The translations under genes were made by a program, and so were the position numbers. The notes beneath the pieces were generated by a model that searched no databases, had not been told where the DNA came from, and was given only the letters and a program-made list of their open reading frames with translations. DNA of 64,000 bases, taken from assembly GCA_964342525.1 (NCBI GenBank), contig CAYFGQ010000005.1:1-64000 (forward strand), in the 5' to 3' direction. Source of the stretch: G963676205 sp964342525 (GTDB lineage: Bacteria; Campylobacterota; Campylobacteria; Campylobacterales; Arcobacteraceae). This document shows positions 29,765 to 39,013 of the stretch, piece by piece; within the stretch, counting starts at the first letter, position 1; each line of letters opens with the position of its first letter.

Positions 29765-32326
29765 TTAATCATTATATTTATTTACTACATCCTTTAAATA
29801 TTCTATAGCAACTGGTTTAGAAAGATGATATCCTTGGATATTACATTTGTTTTTATTTTTAAAAAAATCAAACTGCTCATCCGTCTCTACACCCTCAGCT
29901 ACCACATCCTTATCTAACTGTTTAGATAAAAATAAAATAGTATTTACTATAGCCATATCATCTTCATTTTTCATCATTCTATCTACAAAACTTCTATCTA
30001 TTTTTATGGTATCAATATCAAACTGTTTTATATAATTTAATGATGAATATCCCGTACCAAAATCATCCAGTGCAATCGAAATACCCAATTTTTGTAAAGC
30101 TTCTAAGTTTTTCATCACAACTTCTGTATTATTTAAAAATACATCTTCCGTGATCTCAAACTCAAATAAAGAACCACTCAATTTATATTTTTTAATTATG
30201 TTTTGTACAAAATCCACAAATTTTAAATCCATCAATTGTTTTGCTGAAATATTTAATGAGACTTTTTCAATATTATGTTTTTTAAACTCTTTAAAATCCT
30301 TACACACCTTCTCAAATACCCACTCACCAAGTTTTAAGATAAGTCCATTTTCTTCAGCGATATGGATAAAATCGCTAGGCATCACAAGACCAAGCTCAGG
30401 ATGTTCCCATCTTATAAGAGCTTCCACAGCATTTATAGAGCTACTATTACAACACATAAAAGGCTGATACACAAGTTTAAAATCACCCTTAGTGATAGAC
30501 TCTCTCATATACTGCTCTTTTTTATATCTCTCTAAAACATTTTTATTCATATCATCACAAAAAAATGAATAGGTGTTTTTACCATTGTTTTTAGAATTAT
30601 ACATAGCTATATCAGCTTTTTTTGTAAGTTCATCAGCACACTTAGCATCTTCAGGATAGATACAAGCACCTATACTTGTACCTATATAAAGCTCTTGATC
30701 TTCTATAAAAATTGGCTCTAAGAGGTGATTGATAATCTTTTTGGAGATTTTTATAAGATCAATATCTGCTTTTATATCTTTTACTATAATAGTAAACTCA
30801 TCTCCACCAAGCCTTGCTACTATATCACTATCCCTTACACAATCACTTAATCTTTTTGCTACTACTTGCAGAAGTTTATCACCTATTAAGTGCCCAAAGG
30901 TATCATTTACATATTTAAAATTGTCAAGATCTAAAAATAAGAGACCAAATTTTCTTTTATATCTTCTGGATTCATCTATTATATTATTTAGATTTTGCTC
31001 AAAAAATGCCCTATTTGGTAAAAGGGTAAGAGCATCATAAAAAGCAAGCTGTTTAATACGATCTTCATACTCTTTTTTTCTAGTGATATCTTTTGCTATG
31101 GCTATATAGTTTGAAACCTTTCCATCATTTTCTATTTTTGAGATAACAGTTCTACTTACATAAACCTCACCATTTTTTCTCCTATCCCAAATCTCACCTT
31201 CCCAAAAACCTTTTTGCTCTATCTCTCCCCAAAGATTTGCATAGTAGCTATTATCATGCCAATTTGATTGTAATAAAGATGGATTTTTACCAATTATATC
31301 TTCAAGCTTATATCCAGTAATTTTTTCAAAAGAGTTATTTACATCTATAATATTTACATTTTTATCGGTGATCAAAATTGCATCATTAGATTTTTCATAA
31401 ACCTTAGAGATAAGATGAAGTTTTTGCTCATGCTCTTTTTGTTTAGTGATATCAGAACACCTCCAAACCCTTCCTATATGCTCTTTATTTACATATAAAG
31501 CAAAAGAGTTAAGCCTTATAACCCTTCCATCTTTGAAATATGAAGTAAAATTATCATCTTTTGTACCCTGCAATGACTTTAATATCCTTTTTTCAAACTC
31601 ATCAGAATTTGGCTCTAAGACTAGTTTTTTAGCAACTTTAAGAGTTACATTATTGTCTTTACTTTTTAGCTCTTTTTTTATTTGCCACATCTTTGCAAAT
31701 ATCTTATTATAATTTAAAATAGAACCATCTTTTTTCATAACAACCACCCCATCATCAGTTGATTCTAGTGTGGCTCTTAGGGTCGAGTTCATTCGAGAGA
31801 TTTGTCTATTTGAATTCTCTTTTTCTATAGCTTTGGAGATAATATTTGTAGCAATATTTAGATACTCAATATTTTTATCCCTCCAAGCTGAAGCTTCAGA
31901 TACATTATCAAGACCTACAAAACCTATCATCTCACGATTGTGATAAAAGGGAAAACATATAATTGATTTTATATTTTGTTCTTTTAAAGATTTTCTCTCA
32001 GGCTCAGCTTCTTTTGGTAGTTTTGAAGGATCAGATATATGAATTTTTCCCTTTTCTTTGAGCTCTTTTACCCACCATTTTATAGTTTTTGTTTCTATAT
32101 TTTGCAGTTTTTCAAGTTGTGGGACTACCCCTTTTTTACAGTACTCATGACTATTGTCCATATATTTACCATGTTTTCTAAAAGTAAATATATATGCTCT
32201 ATCAGCATTTGTTTTTTTTGATAAAAACTTCAAGGACTTATTTATAGCTTTATCAAAATCATATTGCTTAAGAAAAATAGTAGAGATTTTACTAATGAAA
32301 TTATAATGTTTAACTTTTGTTTTCAT
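29765..32326 (-). CDS. GAF-PAS-PAS-GGDEF-EAL bifunctional c-di-GMP enzyme
   Basis: This 853-residue soluble protein has a GAF domain (about 5-170, RAYIFTFRKHG, IICFPFYHNREMIGFVGLD), two PAS domains (about 180-295 and 305-425, the second with GYKLEDIIGKNPSLLQS), and a GGDEF domain with an intact ARLGGDEF preceded by DALTLLPNR. The EAL domain is also intact (AVEALIRWEHPELGLV, DDFGTGYSSLNYI, GVETDEQ). Both active sites look complete, unlike the two other GGDEF/EAL proteins in this window. The input signal is unknown. Confidence 0.92.
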   Translation of the reverse strand: MKTKVKHYNFISKISTIFLKQYDFDKAINKSLKFLSKKTNADRAYIFTFRKHGKYMDNSHEYCKKGVVPQLEKLQNIETKTIKWWVKELKEKGKIHISDPSKLPKEAEPERKSLKEQNIKSIICFPFYHNREMIGFVGLDNVSEASAWRDKNIEYLNIATNIISKAIEKENSNRQISRMNSTLRATLESTDDGVVVMKKDGSILNYNKIFAKMWQIKKELKSKDNNVTLKVAKKLVLEPNSDEFEKRILKSLQGTKDDNFTSYFKDGRVIRLNSFALYVNKEHIGRVWRCSDITKQKEHEQKLHLISKVYEKSNDAILITDKNVNIIDVNNSFEKITGYKLEDIIGKNPSLLQSNWHDNSYYANLWGEIEQKGFWEGEIWDRRKNGEVYVSRTVISKIENDGKVSNYIAIAKDITRKKEYEDRIKQLAFYDALTLLPNRAFFEQNLNNIIDESRRYKRKFGLLFLDLDNFKYVNDTFGHLIGDKLLQVVAKRLSDCVRDSDIVARLGGDEFTIIVKDIKADIDLIKISKKIINHLLEPIFIEDQELYIGTSIGACIYPEDAKCADELTKKADIAMYNSKNNGKNTYSFFCDDMNKNVLERYKKEQYMRESITKGDFKLVYQPFMCCNSSSINAVEALIRWEHPELGLVMPSDFIHIAEENGLILKLGEWVFEKVCKDFKEFKKHNIEKVSLNISAKQLMDLKFVDFVQNIIKKYKLSGSLFEFEITEDVFLNNTEVVMKNLEALQKLGISIALDDFGTGYSSLNYIKQFDIDTIKIDRSFVDRMMKNEDDMAIVNTILFLSKQLDKDVVAEGVETDEQFDFFKNKNKCNIQGYHLSKPVAIEYLKDVVNKYND

Positions 32327-32624
32327 AGTTATTCCTTAGTATCCTAGTTCACCCATACTAACCAAGAAAAATTACACTGGCTATAAATAACACCATCTAA
32401 AATGAATAACTAATCGTTATTTAAGGCTAAATCAAGGAATTTGTACACTAATATTACATTTTAATAATAATGTAGCTTTTATTACATTATTTTATTATTT
32501 TTCTTATCTCATATAATTTTCTAAGTCTTAAATTTTTCTGCTTCATAAAGTAACACTATAATGACATTTCAAAATTTTAATAAAATTTTGTTACAATCCT
32601 CTCAATAAAATTTAAAGGTATAAT

Positions 32625-33233
32625 TTGTTTACAGGACTTATAAGAGAGATGGCAAAGGTTCTAAGCTATCAAAACTCCACACTTACACTAAAAGCTGAAT
32701 ATAAACCAAAGATCGGTGATAGTATTGCTATAAATGGAGCATGTCTTACTGTAACAGATATACAAGCTGGACAATTCAGCGTAGAACTTTCCCCAGAGTC
32801 TACCTCAGTACTAGCAATGGAGAACTATAAAAATAAAGTACATATGGAACCAGCTATGATGATGGGTGATAGATTTGAGGGGCACATAGTACAAGGTCAT
32901 GTGGATTGTATAGGAACAATTAGTAAAATTGTAGGAAATAAAAACTCCACAGACTTTTTTATATCCATCCCAAATGAATATATGAAATACATCATCCCAA
33001 AAGGCTCAATCACAATAGATGGTGTAAGCCTTACAGTAAATGAAGTACTAAAAGATAGCTTTAGACTTACAATCATTCCACACACTATAAAAAACACCCT
33101 ATTTGAAACATATAAAGTAGGAAGCCGTGTAAATGTGGAGACAGATATGATGGCTAGATATGTTTATAATCTATTTAAAAAAGATGATAAACTTACTTGG
33201 GGTGATGTTGATTCTAAGATGTTTAGATACTAA
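32625..33233 (+). CDS. ribE: Riboflavin synthase alpha chain
   Basis: This 202-residue protein has two lumazine-binding repeats. It begins MFTGLIREMAKV, the family N terminus, with a TTG start preceded by AAAGG at a spacing of 7. GDSIAINGACLTV and DRFEGHIVQGHVDCIG mark domain 1 and its end; KGSITIDGVSLTVNEV marks domain 2. It converts two 6,7-dimethyl-8-ribityllumazine molecules to riboflavin. No FMN riboswitch is recognisable in the 298-bp AT-rich leader. Confidence 0.93.
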   Translation: MFTGLIREMAKVLSYQNSTLTLKAEYKPKIGDSIAINGACLTVTDIQAGQFSVELSPESTSVLAMENYKNKVHMEPAMMMGDRFEGHIVQGHVDCIGTISKIVGNKNSTDFFISIPNEYMKYIIPKGSITIDGVSLTVNEVLKDSFRLTIIPHTIKNTLFETYKVGSRVNVETDMMARYVYNLFKKDDKLTWGDVDSKMFRY

Positions 33234-33297
33234 ATTAGAAAATAAAAGTACAGAAATATAATATTTTATTGTTTTTTTTAGATATTTTATGTAGAAT

Positions 33298-33325
33298 CTT
33301 TGTAGTTAGGTAACTAACTACAAAG
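33298..33325. repeat. Perfect 12-bp inverted repeat with GTAA loop
   Basis: CTTTGTAGTTAG-GTAA-CTAACTACAAAG lies between ribE and the 14-bp tandem array. No T-tract follows on either strand, so it is not a standard terminator. It may mark the boundary of the repeat array or be a protein-binding palindrome. Confidence 0.7.
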
Positions 33326-33332
33326 AGTAAAA

Positions 33333-33789
33333 GAAAAATAAAACAATAAAAATAAAACAATAAAAATAAAACAATAAAAATAAAACAATAAAAATAAAAC
33401 AANNNNNNNNNNNNNNNNNNNNNNNNNNNNNNNNNNNNNNNNNNNNNNNNNNNNNNNNNNNNNNNNNNNNNNNNNNNNNNNNNNNNNNNNNNNNNNNNNN
33501 NNTAAAAATACAACAATAAAAATACAACAATAAAAATACAACAATAAAAATAAAACAATAAAAATAAAACAATAAAAATACAACAATAAAAATACAACAA
33601 TAAAAATACAACAATAAAAATACAACAATAAAAATANNNNNNNNNNNNNNNNNNNNNNNNNNNNNNNNNNNNNNNNNNNNNNNNNNNNNNNNNNNNNNNN
33701 NNNNNNNNNNNNNNNNNNNNNNNNNNNNNNNNNNNNATACAACAATAAAAATACAACAATAAAAATACAACAATAAAAATACAACAATA
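33333..33789. repeat. 14-bp tandem repeat array (minisatellite), interrupted by two gaps
   Basis: The unit TAAAAATAAAACAA alternates with the variant TAAAAATACAACAA. Both variants are arranged in blocks (first the A form, then C, A, C). About 18 units are visible; two 100-N gaps (33403-33502 and 33637-33736) mean the real array length is unknown. All minus-strand frames are open because the unit contains no stop there, giving spurious FYFYCC-type ORFs. There is no sign that it is translated. Confidence 0.9.
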
Positions 33790-33863
33790 AACTACGCAAT
33801 TAAAAACAAAAAACATTAGAAGTAAATTATTTTTCGTTTACTCGATTATATTTAGGATTTAAT

Positions 33864-34118
33864 ATGATTGAGATAATTAGTTTTTTAATATCAATAATTT
33901 GTATACCTATTTCTTATTATATTTTAGGAAAAAGGTTAAGTCTTGGTGGATTTGTTATATTATTTTTATCTATAATTTACATAGGTAAATCAATAAAAGA
34001 AATATATTTTATTCTTTTATTAAATCAAAATACAGATTCAATAGTTTATACGTTAATAGGTGTTACTGCTGTAACTTGGATTTCTTTTGAGAAGATACAA
34101 CATCTCTTGAAAGATTAA
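33864..34118 (+). CDS. Small three-TM membrane protein
   Basis: An 84-residue protein made almost wholly of three hydrophobic segments (IISFLISIICIPISYYIL, FVILFLSIIYIG, VYTLIGVTAVTWISF). AGGA precedes the ATG at a spacing of 7, and a perfect terminator hairpin follows the stop, so it is probably a real gene. The family is not recognised. Confidence 0.6.
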   Translation: MIEIISFLISIICIPISYYILGKRLSLGGFVILFLSIIYIGKSIKEIYFILLLNQNTDSIVYTLIGVTAVTWISFEKIQHLLKD

Positions 34119-34124
34119 AATATA

Positions 34125-34156
34125 ATAAGGTAGAAAAAATTAATTTTCTACCTTAT
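34125..34156. terminator. Terminator after the small membrane protein
   Basis: ATAAGGTAGAAAA-AATTAA-TTTTCTACCTTAT is a perfect 13-bp stem starting 7 bp after the stop. Its right arm overlaps the end of the pseudogene fragment on the opposite strand. Confidence 0.7.
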
Positions 34157-34261
34157 ATACTCTTGTATCTCTTTCCTACTTCTTGGAATTTCACAAAACT
34201 CCACTACATTTTTTAATCTTTCATCTTGTGGGGTAACATGAGGGGTACTTATGGGGTAACT
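34148..34261 (-). pseudogene. C-terminal scrap of a VTPQ-linker protein (AlbA_2/HATPase or Fic type)
   Basis: On the minus strand an open stretch of 37 codons before a stop reads STPHVTPQDERL followed by KNVVEFCEIPRSRKEIQEYI. VTPQ repeats followed by a short winged-helix segment are typical of the C-terminal end of COG2865-type or Fic-family proteins. An in-frame TGA lies directly upstream, and the neighbouring VTPH-like repeats (CATAAGTACCCC) are in another frame. It therefore looks like the decayed end of a larger gene. Confidence 0.55.
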
Positions 34262-34395
34262 TCAAAATACTAAACTTCATTTAATGATCTAGACTAGTTT
34301 TTGAGCAAAAATAGACAATTTTTGTGCAAATTTAAGTAAAGACAAAAATCTCATTTTTTCATAAAATACACTTGCAATTTTATATAGAGATATTT

Positions 34396-34423
34396 AAAAG
34401 AAGGTATCCCCATACCTTCTTTT
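34396..34423. terminator. Perfect 12-bp hairpin with CCCC loop
   Basis: AAAAGAAGGTAT-CCCC-ATACCTTCTTTT has A/T tails on both sides, as a bidirectional terminator would. No intact gene ends here. It may be a leftover of the decayed gene or the 3' end of a small RNA. The rest of 34157-34596 contains only hairpins and AT-rich sequence. Confidence 0.6.
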
Positions 34424-34467
34424 GAGTTTAGATATAAAATGATTAAGACAAAACAAACCTCAAACTA

Positions 34468-34490
34468 AGAGTTTATCTCCTTAAAACTCT
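34468..34490. repeat. Small hairpin
   Basis: AGAGTTT and AAACTCT (7 bp, 9-nt loop) form the middle one of three hairpins between 34396 and 34574. Confidence 0.35.
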
Positions 34491-34536
34491 GGGTACAAAA
34501 CAGATATAAAAAATCAAAACAATATAAAAAACCTGA

Positions 34537-34574
34537 AGGAGAAGTAAAACACCCCACCCTTTATTACTTCTCCT
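34537..34574 (-). terminator. Terminator of the Cache histidine kinase
   Basis: AGGAGAAGTAA and TTACTTCTCCT form an 11-bp perfect stem with a 16-nt loop, 22 bp past the kinase stop. On the minus strand it is followed by TCAGGTTTTTTA. Confidence 0.65.
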
Positions 34575-34596
34575 ACTCCTATTAAAAACTTTAAAC

Positions 34597-36570
34597 TCAA
34601 TCTTTTATAGGTATTTCAACTATAAACTTTGCCCCTGTAAAACTTTTTTGCTCATATTGATAAGTATAGTTTTCAACATGAATAGCTCCATGTAAACTTT
34701 GCTCTATTATATTTTTACTCATATATAATCCTATACCAGTACCTTGGGATTTAAACTTGGTAGTAAAATATGGCTCAAAAATCCTATCTAAAATATCTTT
34801 TTTAATACCACCAGCATTGTCATAAACTTCTATTACTAAGTTATCATCTATTTGTTTTGTATTTATAAAAATATATCTATCTGATTCTATATTTAAAAGG
34901 GCGTCTTTTGCATTATTTACAATATTTAATAATACTTGAATAAGCTCATTTTTAAATGAAGTACATTTAATATTTTGGATATCTTTTTTTACCACAATAT
35001 CTTTACTTTCTAAATTTGAAGATATTAGATTAAATACCTGCTGTATAGCAACATCTACTTCAAATTCAACCTTTTCTTTTTGATTGGAATAAAAATTTTT
35101 AAAGTCATCAATAGTTTGAGATAATACTTGAGTACTAGTGACAATATTTTTTAGATCATCGTCTATTTGTTCCTCACTAATCATATTCATCTCTTTTCTT
35201 ATTCTAATTCCACTTGCTAAGGTACTAATCGCAGATAAAGGCTGTCTCCATTGGTGGGCAATATTTCCAAGCATTTCACCCATAGCCACTAATTTTGACT
35301 GTTGATTTAATATAAGATCTTTTTTTCTTAGTACATTTACTTGTTGATTTATTTTATTTTCTAAATCCATGTTTAGTTTTTCTAATTCTTCATTTTTACT
35401 ATTGATCTCTTCAGAATAATAGATAAATGTCTTTTTGATTTTTTTAGAGATGATCATTACAATTAAAACAATGATTAAAGATAAAGCTATGGATATAAGT
35501 ATAATAAGATTTATATTCTCATTTAATCTCTCCTCAAGTATCTGTTTTTTCTCTTTTATTTGTAAGTTTAGATTATCCGTATAAAGCCCTGTACCAATCA
35601 CCCAATTTAGTTTTTTATTATATACGATATAAGATATCTTTTTTGAAGGTACAAAATCATCAAATAACTTTTTATCTTGATTATATTCTAAAAAGCCACC
35701 ATTATCTTTCTTTGCCTTATCTAAAATAAAATTTACATTCTTTTGAATAATAGAAGATAGATTTTTTAAAGGCACACCTATGATATTTTTATTTTTATGG
35801 GATATGGGTGTACCATCTTTATGAATTACAAAAATATAAGCATCATCTTGAAATTTCAATTCATCAATAATCTTAGCTGAAACTTTTGCTATATTTTGTT
35901 TTATATCCTCTTCATATATTGCTGTCCCAATCACAATATTTAAAGGCTCAAAAAGTTTTACATATCCTATCTTTTTACTCTTTTTTTGAGAACCTGGCTT
36001 ATTCCAATACCAAGTATCAAAACCTTCACCACTCTCTTTCATAACCTCTTTATAACTATTAAAAAGATTCTTTTTATTTTTATCTTCTAAATTTATCAAA
36101 GATTTACCCACAAAAGATGGAGAAGCAGGTAAAGAGATAGAGGTAGCATCTTTTGCATCATAAATAAAAAAGTACCCACTATTATTATCAAAGAAACGTA
36201 TATTTTTCATTTGATCATCTATGATCTTATATATCTCTTTTTTTGATTTGTTTTTATTATTTTCATAGATAGTATTTAATATGGAATGTCCCAAATTGAT
36301 ATAATGCTTTACAACTTGTTCTGATTCTTCTAGTTGATAAATATAGTTTTTATCTATAGTATTTGATACATTATCTATTCTATTTTTGATTTTTTGCTTT
36401 ATATTTTTTAGATAGTTTTTTTCTAAATCTTCAACTTCTTTTTCATATGTTGTATGTATTGAATTAATATATACATTTGTTAAAATAAAAGAAGTGACCA
36501 ATACTCCAATTACGGGTAAAAAAACAATCCAATTAAGAAGATTATTATTTTTGGAACTTATATTTTTCAT
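34597..36570 (-). CDS. Cache-domain sensor histidine kinase
   Basis: This 657-residue protein has one membrane segment near 13-32 and another near 352-375. The periplasmic part holds two single-Cache-like modules (NSGYFFIYDAKDATSISLPASP and DDAYIFVIHKDGTPISH, each ending in an IGT.(I/L)Y motif). A coiled coil follows, then the H-box MGEMLGNIAHQWRQPLSAI and a HATPase (YDNAGGIKKD, GTGIGLYMSK). Small carboxylates or amino acids are common Cache ligands. No regulator is adjacent on the same strand; the divergent double-receiver protein at 36764 is the likely partner. Confidence 0.9.
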   Translation of the reverse strand: MKNISSKNNNLLNWIVFLPVIGVLVTSFILTNVYINSIHTTYEKEVEDLEKNYLKNIKQKIKNRIDNVSNTIDKNYIYQLEESEQVVKHYINLGHSILNTIYENNKNKSKKEIYKIIDDQMKNIRFFDNNSGYFFIYDAKDATSISLPASPSFVGKSLINLEDKNKKNLFNSYKEVMKESGEGFDTWYWNKPGSQKKSKKIGYVKLFEPLNIVIGTAIYEEDIKQNIAKVSAKIIDELKFQDDAYIFVIHKDGTPISHKNKNIIGVPLKNLSSIIQKNVNFILDKAKKDNGGFLEYNQDKKLFDDFVPSKKISYIVYNKKLNWVIGTGLYTDNLNLQIKEKKQILEERLNENINLIILISIALSLIIVLIVMIISKKIKKTFIYYSEEINSKNEELEKLNMDLENKINQQVNVLRKKDLILNQQSKLVAMGEMLGNIAHQWRQPLSAISTLASGIRIRKEMNMISEEQIDDDLKNIVTSTQVLSQTIDDFKNFYSNQKEKVEFEVDVAIQQVFNLISSNLESKDIVVKKDIQNIKCTSFKNELIQVLLNIVNNAKDALLNIESDRYIFINTKQIDDNLVIEVYDNAGGIKKDILDRIFEPYFTTKFKSQGTGIGLYMSKNIIEQSLHGAIHVENYTYQYEQKSFTGAKFIVEIPIKD

Positions 36571-36763
36571 TTTAAATTATAACTAATTGTATTTAAAAGT
36601 TACTCCATTTTTACTGATTGTTTAGCTTATTCTCATATTTGAGTAAAATGAATAAGTATTTATATTTTTTTATCTAAACTGCAAAAAAAGCATGTATAAT
36701 TATATTTTTAATTATAAATTCAAATTTTTATAGCCATTATTGGCTAATTCATAAGGTATTAAA

Positions 36764-37762
36764 ATGTTAAATATTTTAGTAGTAGAAGATAGTAAACTTA
36801 TACAACATATGATTCAAAAAGCTTTAAGCAGTGCTGATTTTAATGTACTTGTTGCCACAACCTTTGAAGAGGCGAGAAATATTACAGAGTCCAATAAAGA
36901 TATTTTTTTGGCAATCTTAGATCTAACTCTACCCGATACAAAAGATGATGAGATAGTTGATTTTATGTTAGATATAGAGATACCATCTATTGTTTATTCT
37001 GGTTCATACGACTATTCAAAGGTTGAACAACTTATGTCAAAACCTATTATTGATTATGTAATTAAAAATTCGGATAATGATATAGAGTACATTGTAGATT
37101 TAGCAAAAAAGCTTGAGAGATATAGGGGCTTAAATGCTTTGATTGTTGATGACTCAAACGTAACACTTACCATGCTAAAAGATTATATTCAACCTTTAGG
37201 TTTTAATATCCTTACAGCAAAAAATGGACAAGAAGCCCTTGAAATTGCTGAGGAAAATCCTATCAGCCTTATGATCACTGATTATAATATGCCTGTTATG
37301 GATGGATTTGAACTTGTTCAAAAGATAAGAAAAAAGTATAAAAAAGAGGATCTTAAAATCATCTCTGTTACTTCATCTGATTCCATTGAGATCTCTACAA
37401 AGATGCTAAAGTTTGGGGCAAATGCTTTTTTAAGAAAACCATACTCAAAAGATGAATTAAACTCAATTATAAATAATCTAATAGCCTCATTATTCTCTGA
37501 AAAAGAGAATATCCAATATAGAAAAGATCTTACAAATCTAATAAGACAGATAAAAATAGATAATCTAGAAAATACAAAAGCAAAAAATTTAAATGAAAAA
37601 AGATTAGAAGAGCTAAAACAAGAAAATAAAGATCTTTTAAAAGCTATGAATAAACAAAAAACTGAAAATGAGATATTAATCCAAAGATTAAGAACCCTAA
37701 TGAAAGAGCCTAAATTTAAAGAGGTAACTAGAGCTGCCCATAAGATAGAACAACCTAGTTAG
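36764..37762 (+). CDS. Double-receiver response regulator with coiled-coil tail
   Basis: This 332-residue protein has two receivers in series. The first (VVEDSKLIQ, AILDLTLPD, SIVYSG) ends in YVIKNS rather than KP. The second is canonical (LIVDDSNVT, LMITDYNMPVMDG, VTSSD, LRKPYSKDE). A charged coiled coil of about 90 residues replaces an output domain, ending near RAAHKIEQPS. It probably acts through protein contacts. It is divergent from the Cache kinase (193-bp spacer). Confidence 0.87.
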   Translation: MLNILVVEDSKLIQHMIQKALSSADFNVLVATTFEEARNITESNKDIFLAILDLTLPDTKDDEIVDFMLDIEIPSIVYSGSYDYSKVEQLMSKPIIDYVIKNSDNDIEYIVDLAKKLERYRGLNALIVDDSNVTLTMLKDYIQPLGFNILTAKNGQEALEIAEENPISLMITDYNMPVMDGFELVQKIRKKYKKEDLKIISVTSSDSIEISTKMLKFGANAFLRKPYSKDELNSIINNLIASLFSEKENIQYRKDLTNLIRQIKIDNLENTKAKNLNEKRLEELKQENKDLLKAMNKQKTENEILIQRLRTLMKEPKFKEVTRAAHKIEQPS

Positions 37763-37776
37763 GGAGTTCTATCTTT

Positions 37777-38391
37777 TTATAAAACTATCAAATCTTTTAA
37801 AGTATATGCAATACTTAACATCACTATACCTATACCAATATCAAGTACCTTCCAAGTAATAGGTTTTTTAAATATAGGAATTAAAAATCTAGCACCAAAT
37901 CCAAGTAAAGAGAACCAAGTAGTTGAAGCCATAGCTGCCCCAATTAAAAAATAGATTTTCATACTATCATCTATATTTGCACCAACTCCACCAATAAGAA
38001 GTATAGTATCAAGATAAGTATGGGGATTTAAAAAAGTAAAAACCAAAAGCATAGTGATCACTTTTTTTAATGGATTTGTTTTTATTTGATCATCTATTTT
38101 CATACTTTCATTTTTTAGTGCAGCTTTAAATGAAAGTAAAGCATATATAACTAAAAACACAATCCCTATCACTGCTATTATATTAATAAATAATTGATTC
38201 CCTTGTATAAAATAGCCAAGACCTAATACTCCCATAGAGATCAATGTAATATCAAAAATAATACATAAAGCTACAGCAATACCCACATACTGTCTAAGTA
38301 GCCCTAATTTTAAAATATAAGCATTTTGAGCACCTATAGCAACTATAAGTGAAAAGGTAATGATAAAACCTTTAATTAATACTTCAAACAT
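37777..38391 (-). CDS. LysE/ArgO-family amino-acid exporter
   Basis: A 204-residue protein with six membrane segments. IVAIGAQNAYILKLGLLRQYV near the N terminus and FTFLNPHTYLDTILLIG in the middle are diagnostic for LysE/ArgO exporters of basic amino acids. It overlaps marC by 8 bp at the end of an amino-acid ABC importer operon, so importer and exporter may balance the same substrates. Confidence 0.9.
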   Translation of the reverse strand: MFEVLIKGFIITFSLIVAIGAQNAYILKLGLLRQYVGIAVALCIIFDITLISMGVLGLGYFIQGNQLFINIIAVIGIVFLVIYALLSFKAALKNESMKIDDQIKTNPLKKVITMLLVFTFLNPHTYLDTILLIGGVGANIDDSMKIYFLIGAAMASTTWFSLLGFGARFLIPIFKKPITWKVLDIGIGIVMLSIAYTLKDLIVL

Positions 38392-39013
38392 TCCAATATA
38401 CCTTTGCTAAACTTACTATTCCACTTACAATAAATTGCACTGCAATTGCACCTACAATAAGTCCCATAAGTTTTGTAACTATATTTTGTCCTGTGATCCC
38501 TATATATTTTTTAATATAAACAGAATTTCTCAATATCAAATAAAACACAAAAGCATTTATCAAAAAGGCTAAGGTAATGGAGACGATATCCACAAAGGTT
38601 TCAGCTTGGTGTTTAAAGATGATGATTGTAGTAAAAAGCCCAGTACCAAATGCTATAGGGATACCAATAGGGATGATAGCCATCTCTTCATCATCCTTAT
38701 TATCTTCATCAGATTGTTTTTGTGAAGCTTTTCCATTTACCATAGAGATTGCCATCAAAATAAGCACAAGCCCACCCATAACTTTTAAGGAATCTTCCCC
38801 TATACCAAAAAGCTTTAAAATAAATTCACCAGTAATAAGCACTACAAAAAAAGCTATTACAATAGTGATGGTTGATTTATATGCTACTTTTGATATTTGT
38901 GTTTTTGTGATGTTTGGGCTAAGAAGGGATAAGGCGATTGCACTTATCCCTATGGGATCCATAATAGCAAAAAACGTAATTGATTGCTGTAAAAAGGCTT
39001 GAATGAGTTCCAA
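38384..39013 (-). CDS. MarC-family membrane protein
   Basis: A 209-residue protein with six membrane segments and the MarC signature FFAIMDPIGISAIALSLLSP at the N terminus. The central loop (KASQKQSDEDNKDDEEMA) is unusually acidic. The function of MarC proteins is unsettled; amino-acid export has been proposed. It directly abuts the ABC permease gene. Confidence 0.88.
   Translation of the reverse strand: MELIQAFLQQSITFFAIMDPIGISAIALSLLSPNITKTQISKVAYKSTITIVIAFFVVLITGEFILKLFGIGEDSLKVMGGLVLILMAISMVNGKASQKQSDEDNKDDEEMAIIPIGIPIAFGTGLFTTIIIFKHQAETFVDIVSITLAFLINAFVFYLILRNSVYIKKYIGITGQNIVTKLMGLIVGAIAVQFIVSGIVSLAKVYWNV

Noticed and set aside
32327..32624. FMN riboswitch upstream of ribE
   Set aside because: None of the conserved FMN-riboswitch segments could be recognised; the leader is plain AT-rich sequence.
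33403..33736. CRISPR-like array
   Set aside because: The repeats are 14 bp and directly adjacent with no unique spacers; no cas genes are present.
33235..33816. Three overlapping minus-strand ORFs rich in Phe, Tyr and Cys
   Set aside because: They are translations of the 14-bp tandem repeat, which has no stop in any minus frame. They lack ribosome sites and run through N gaps.
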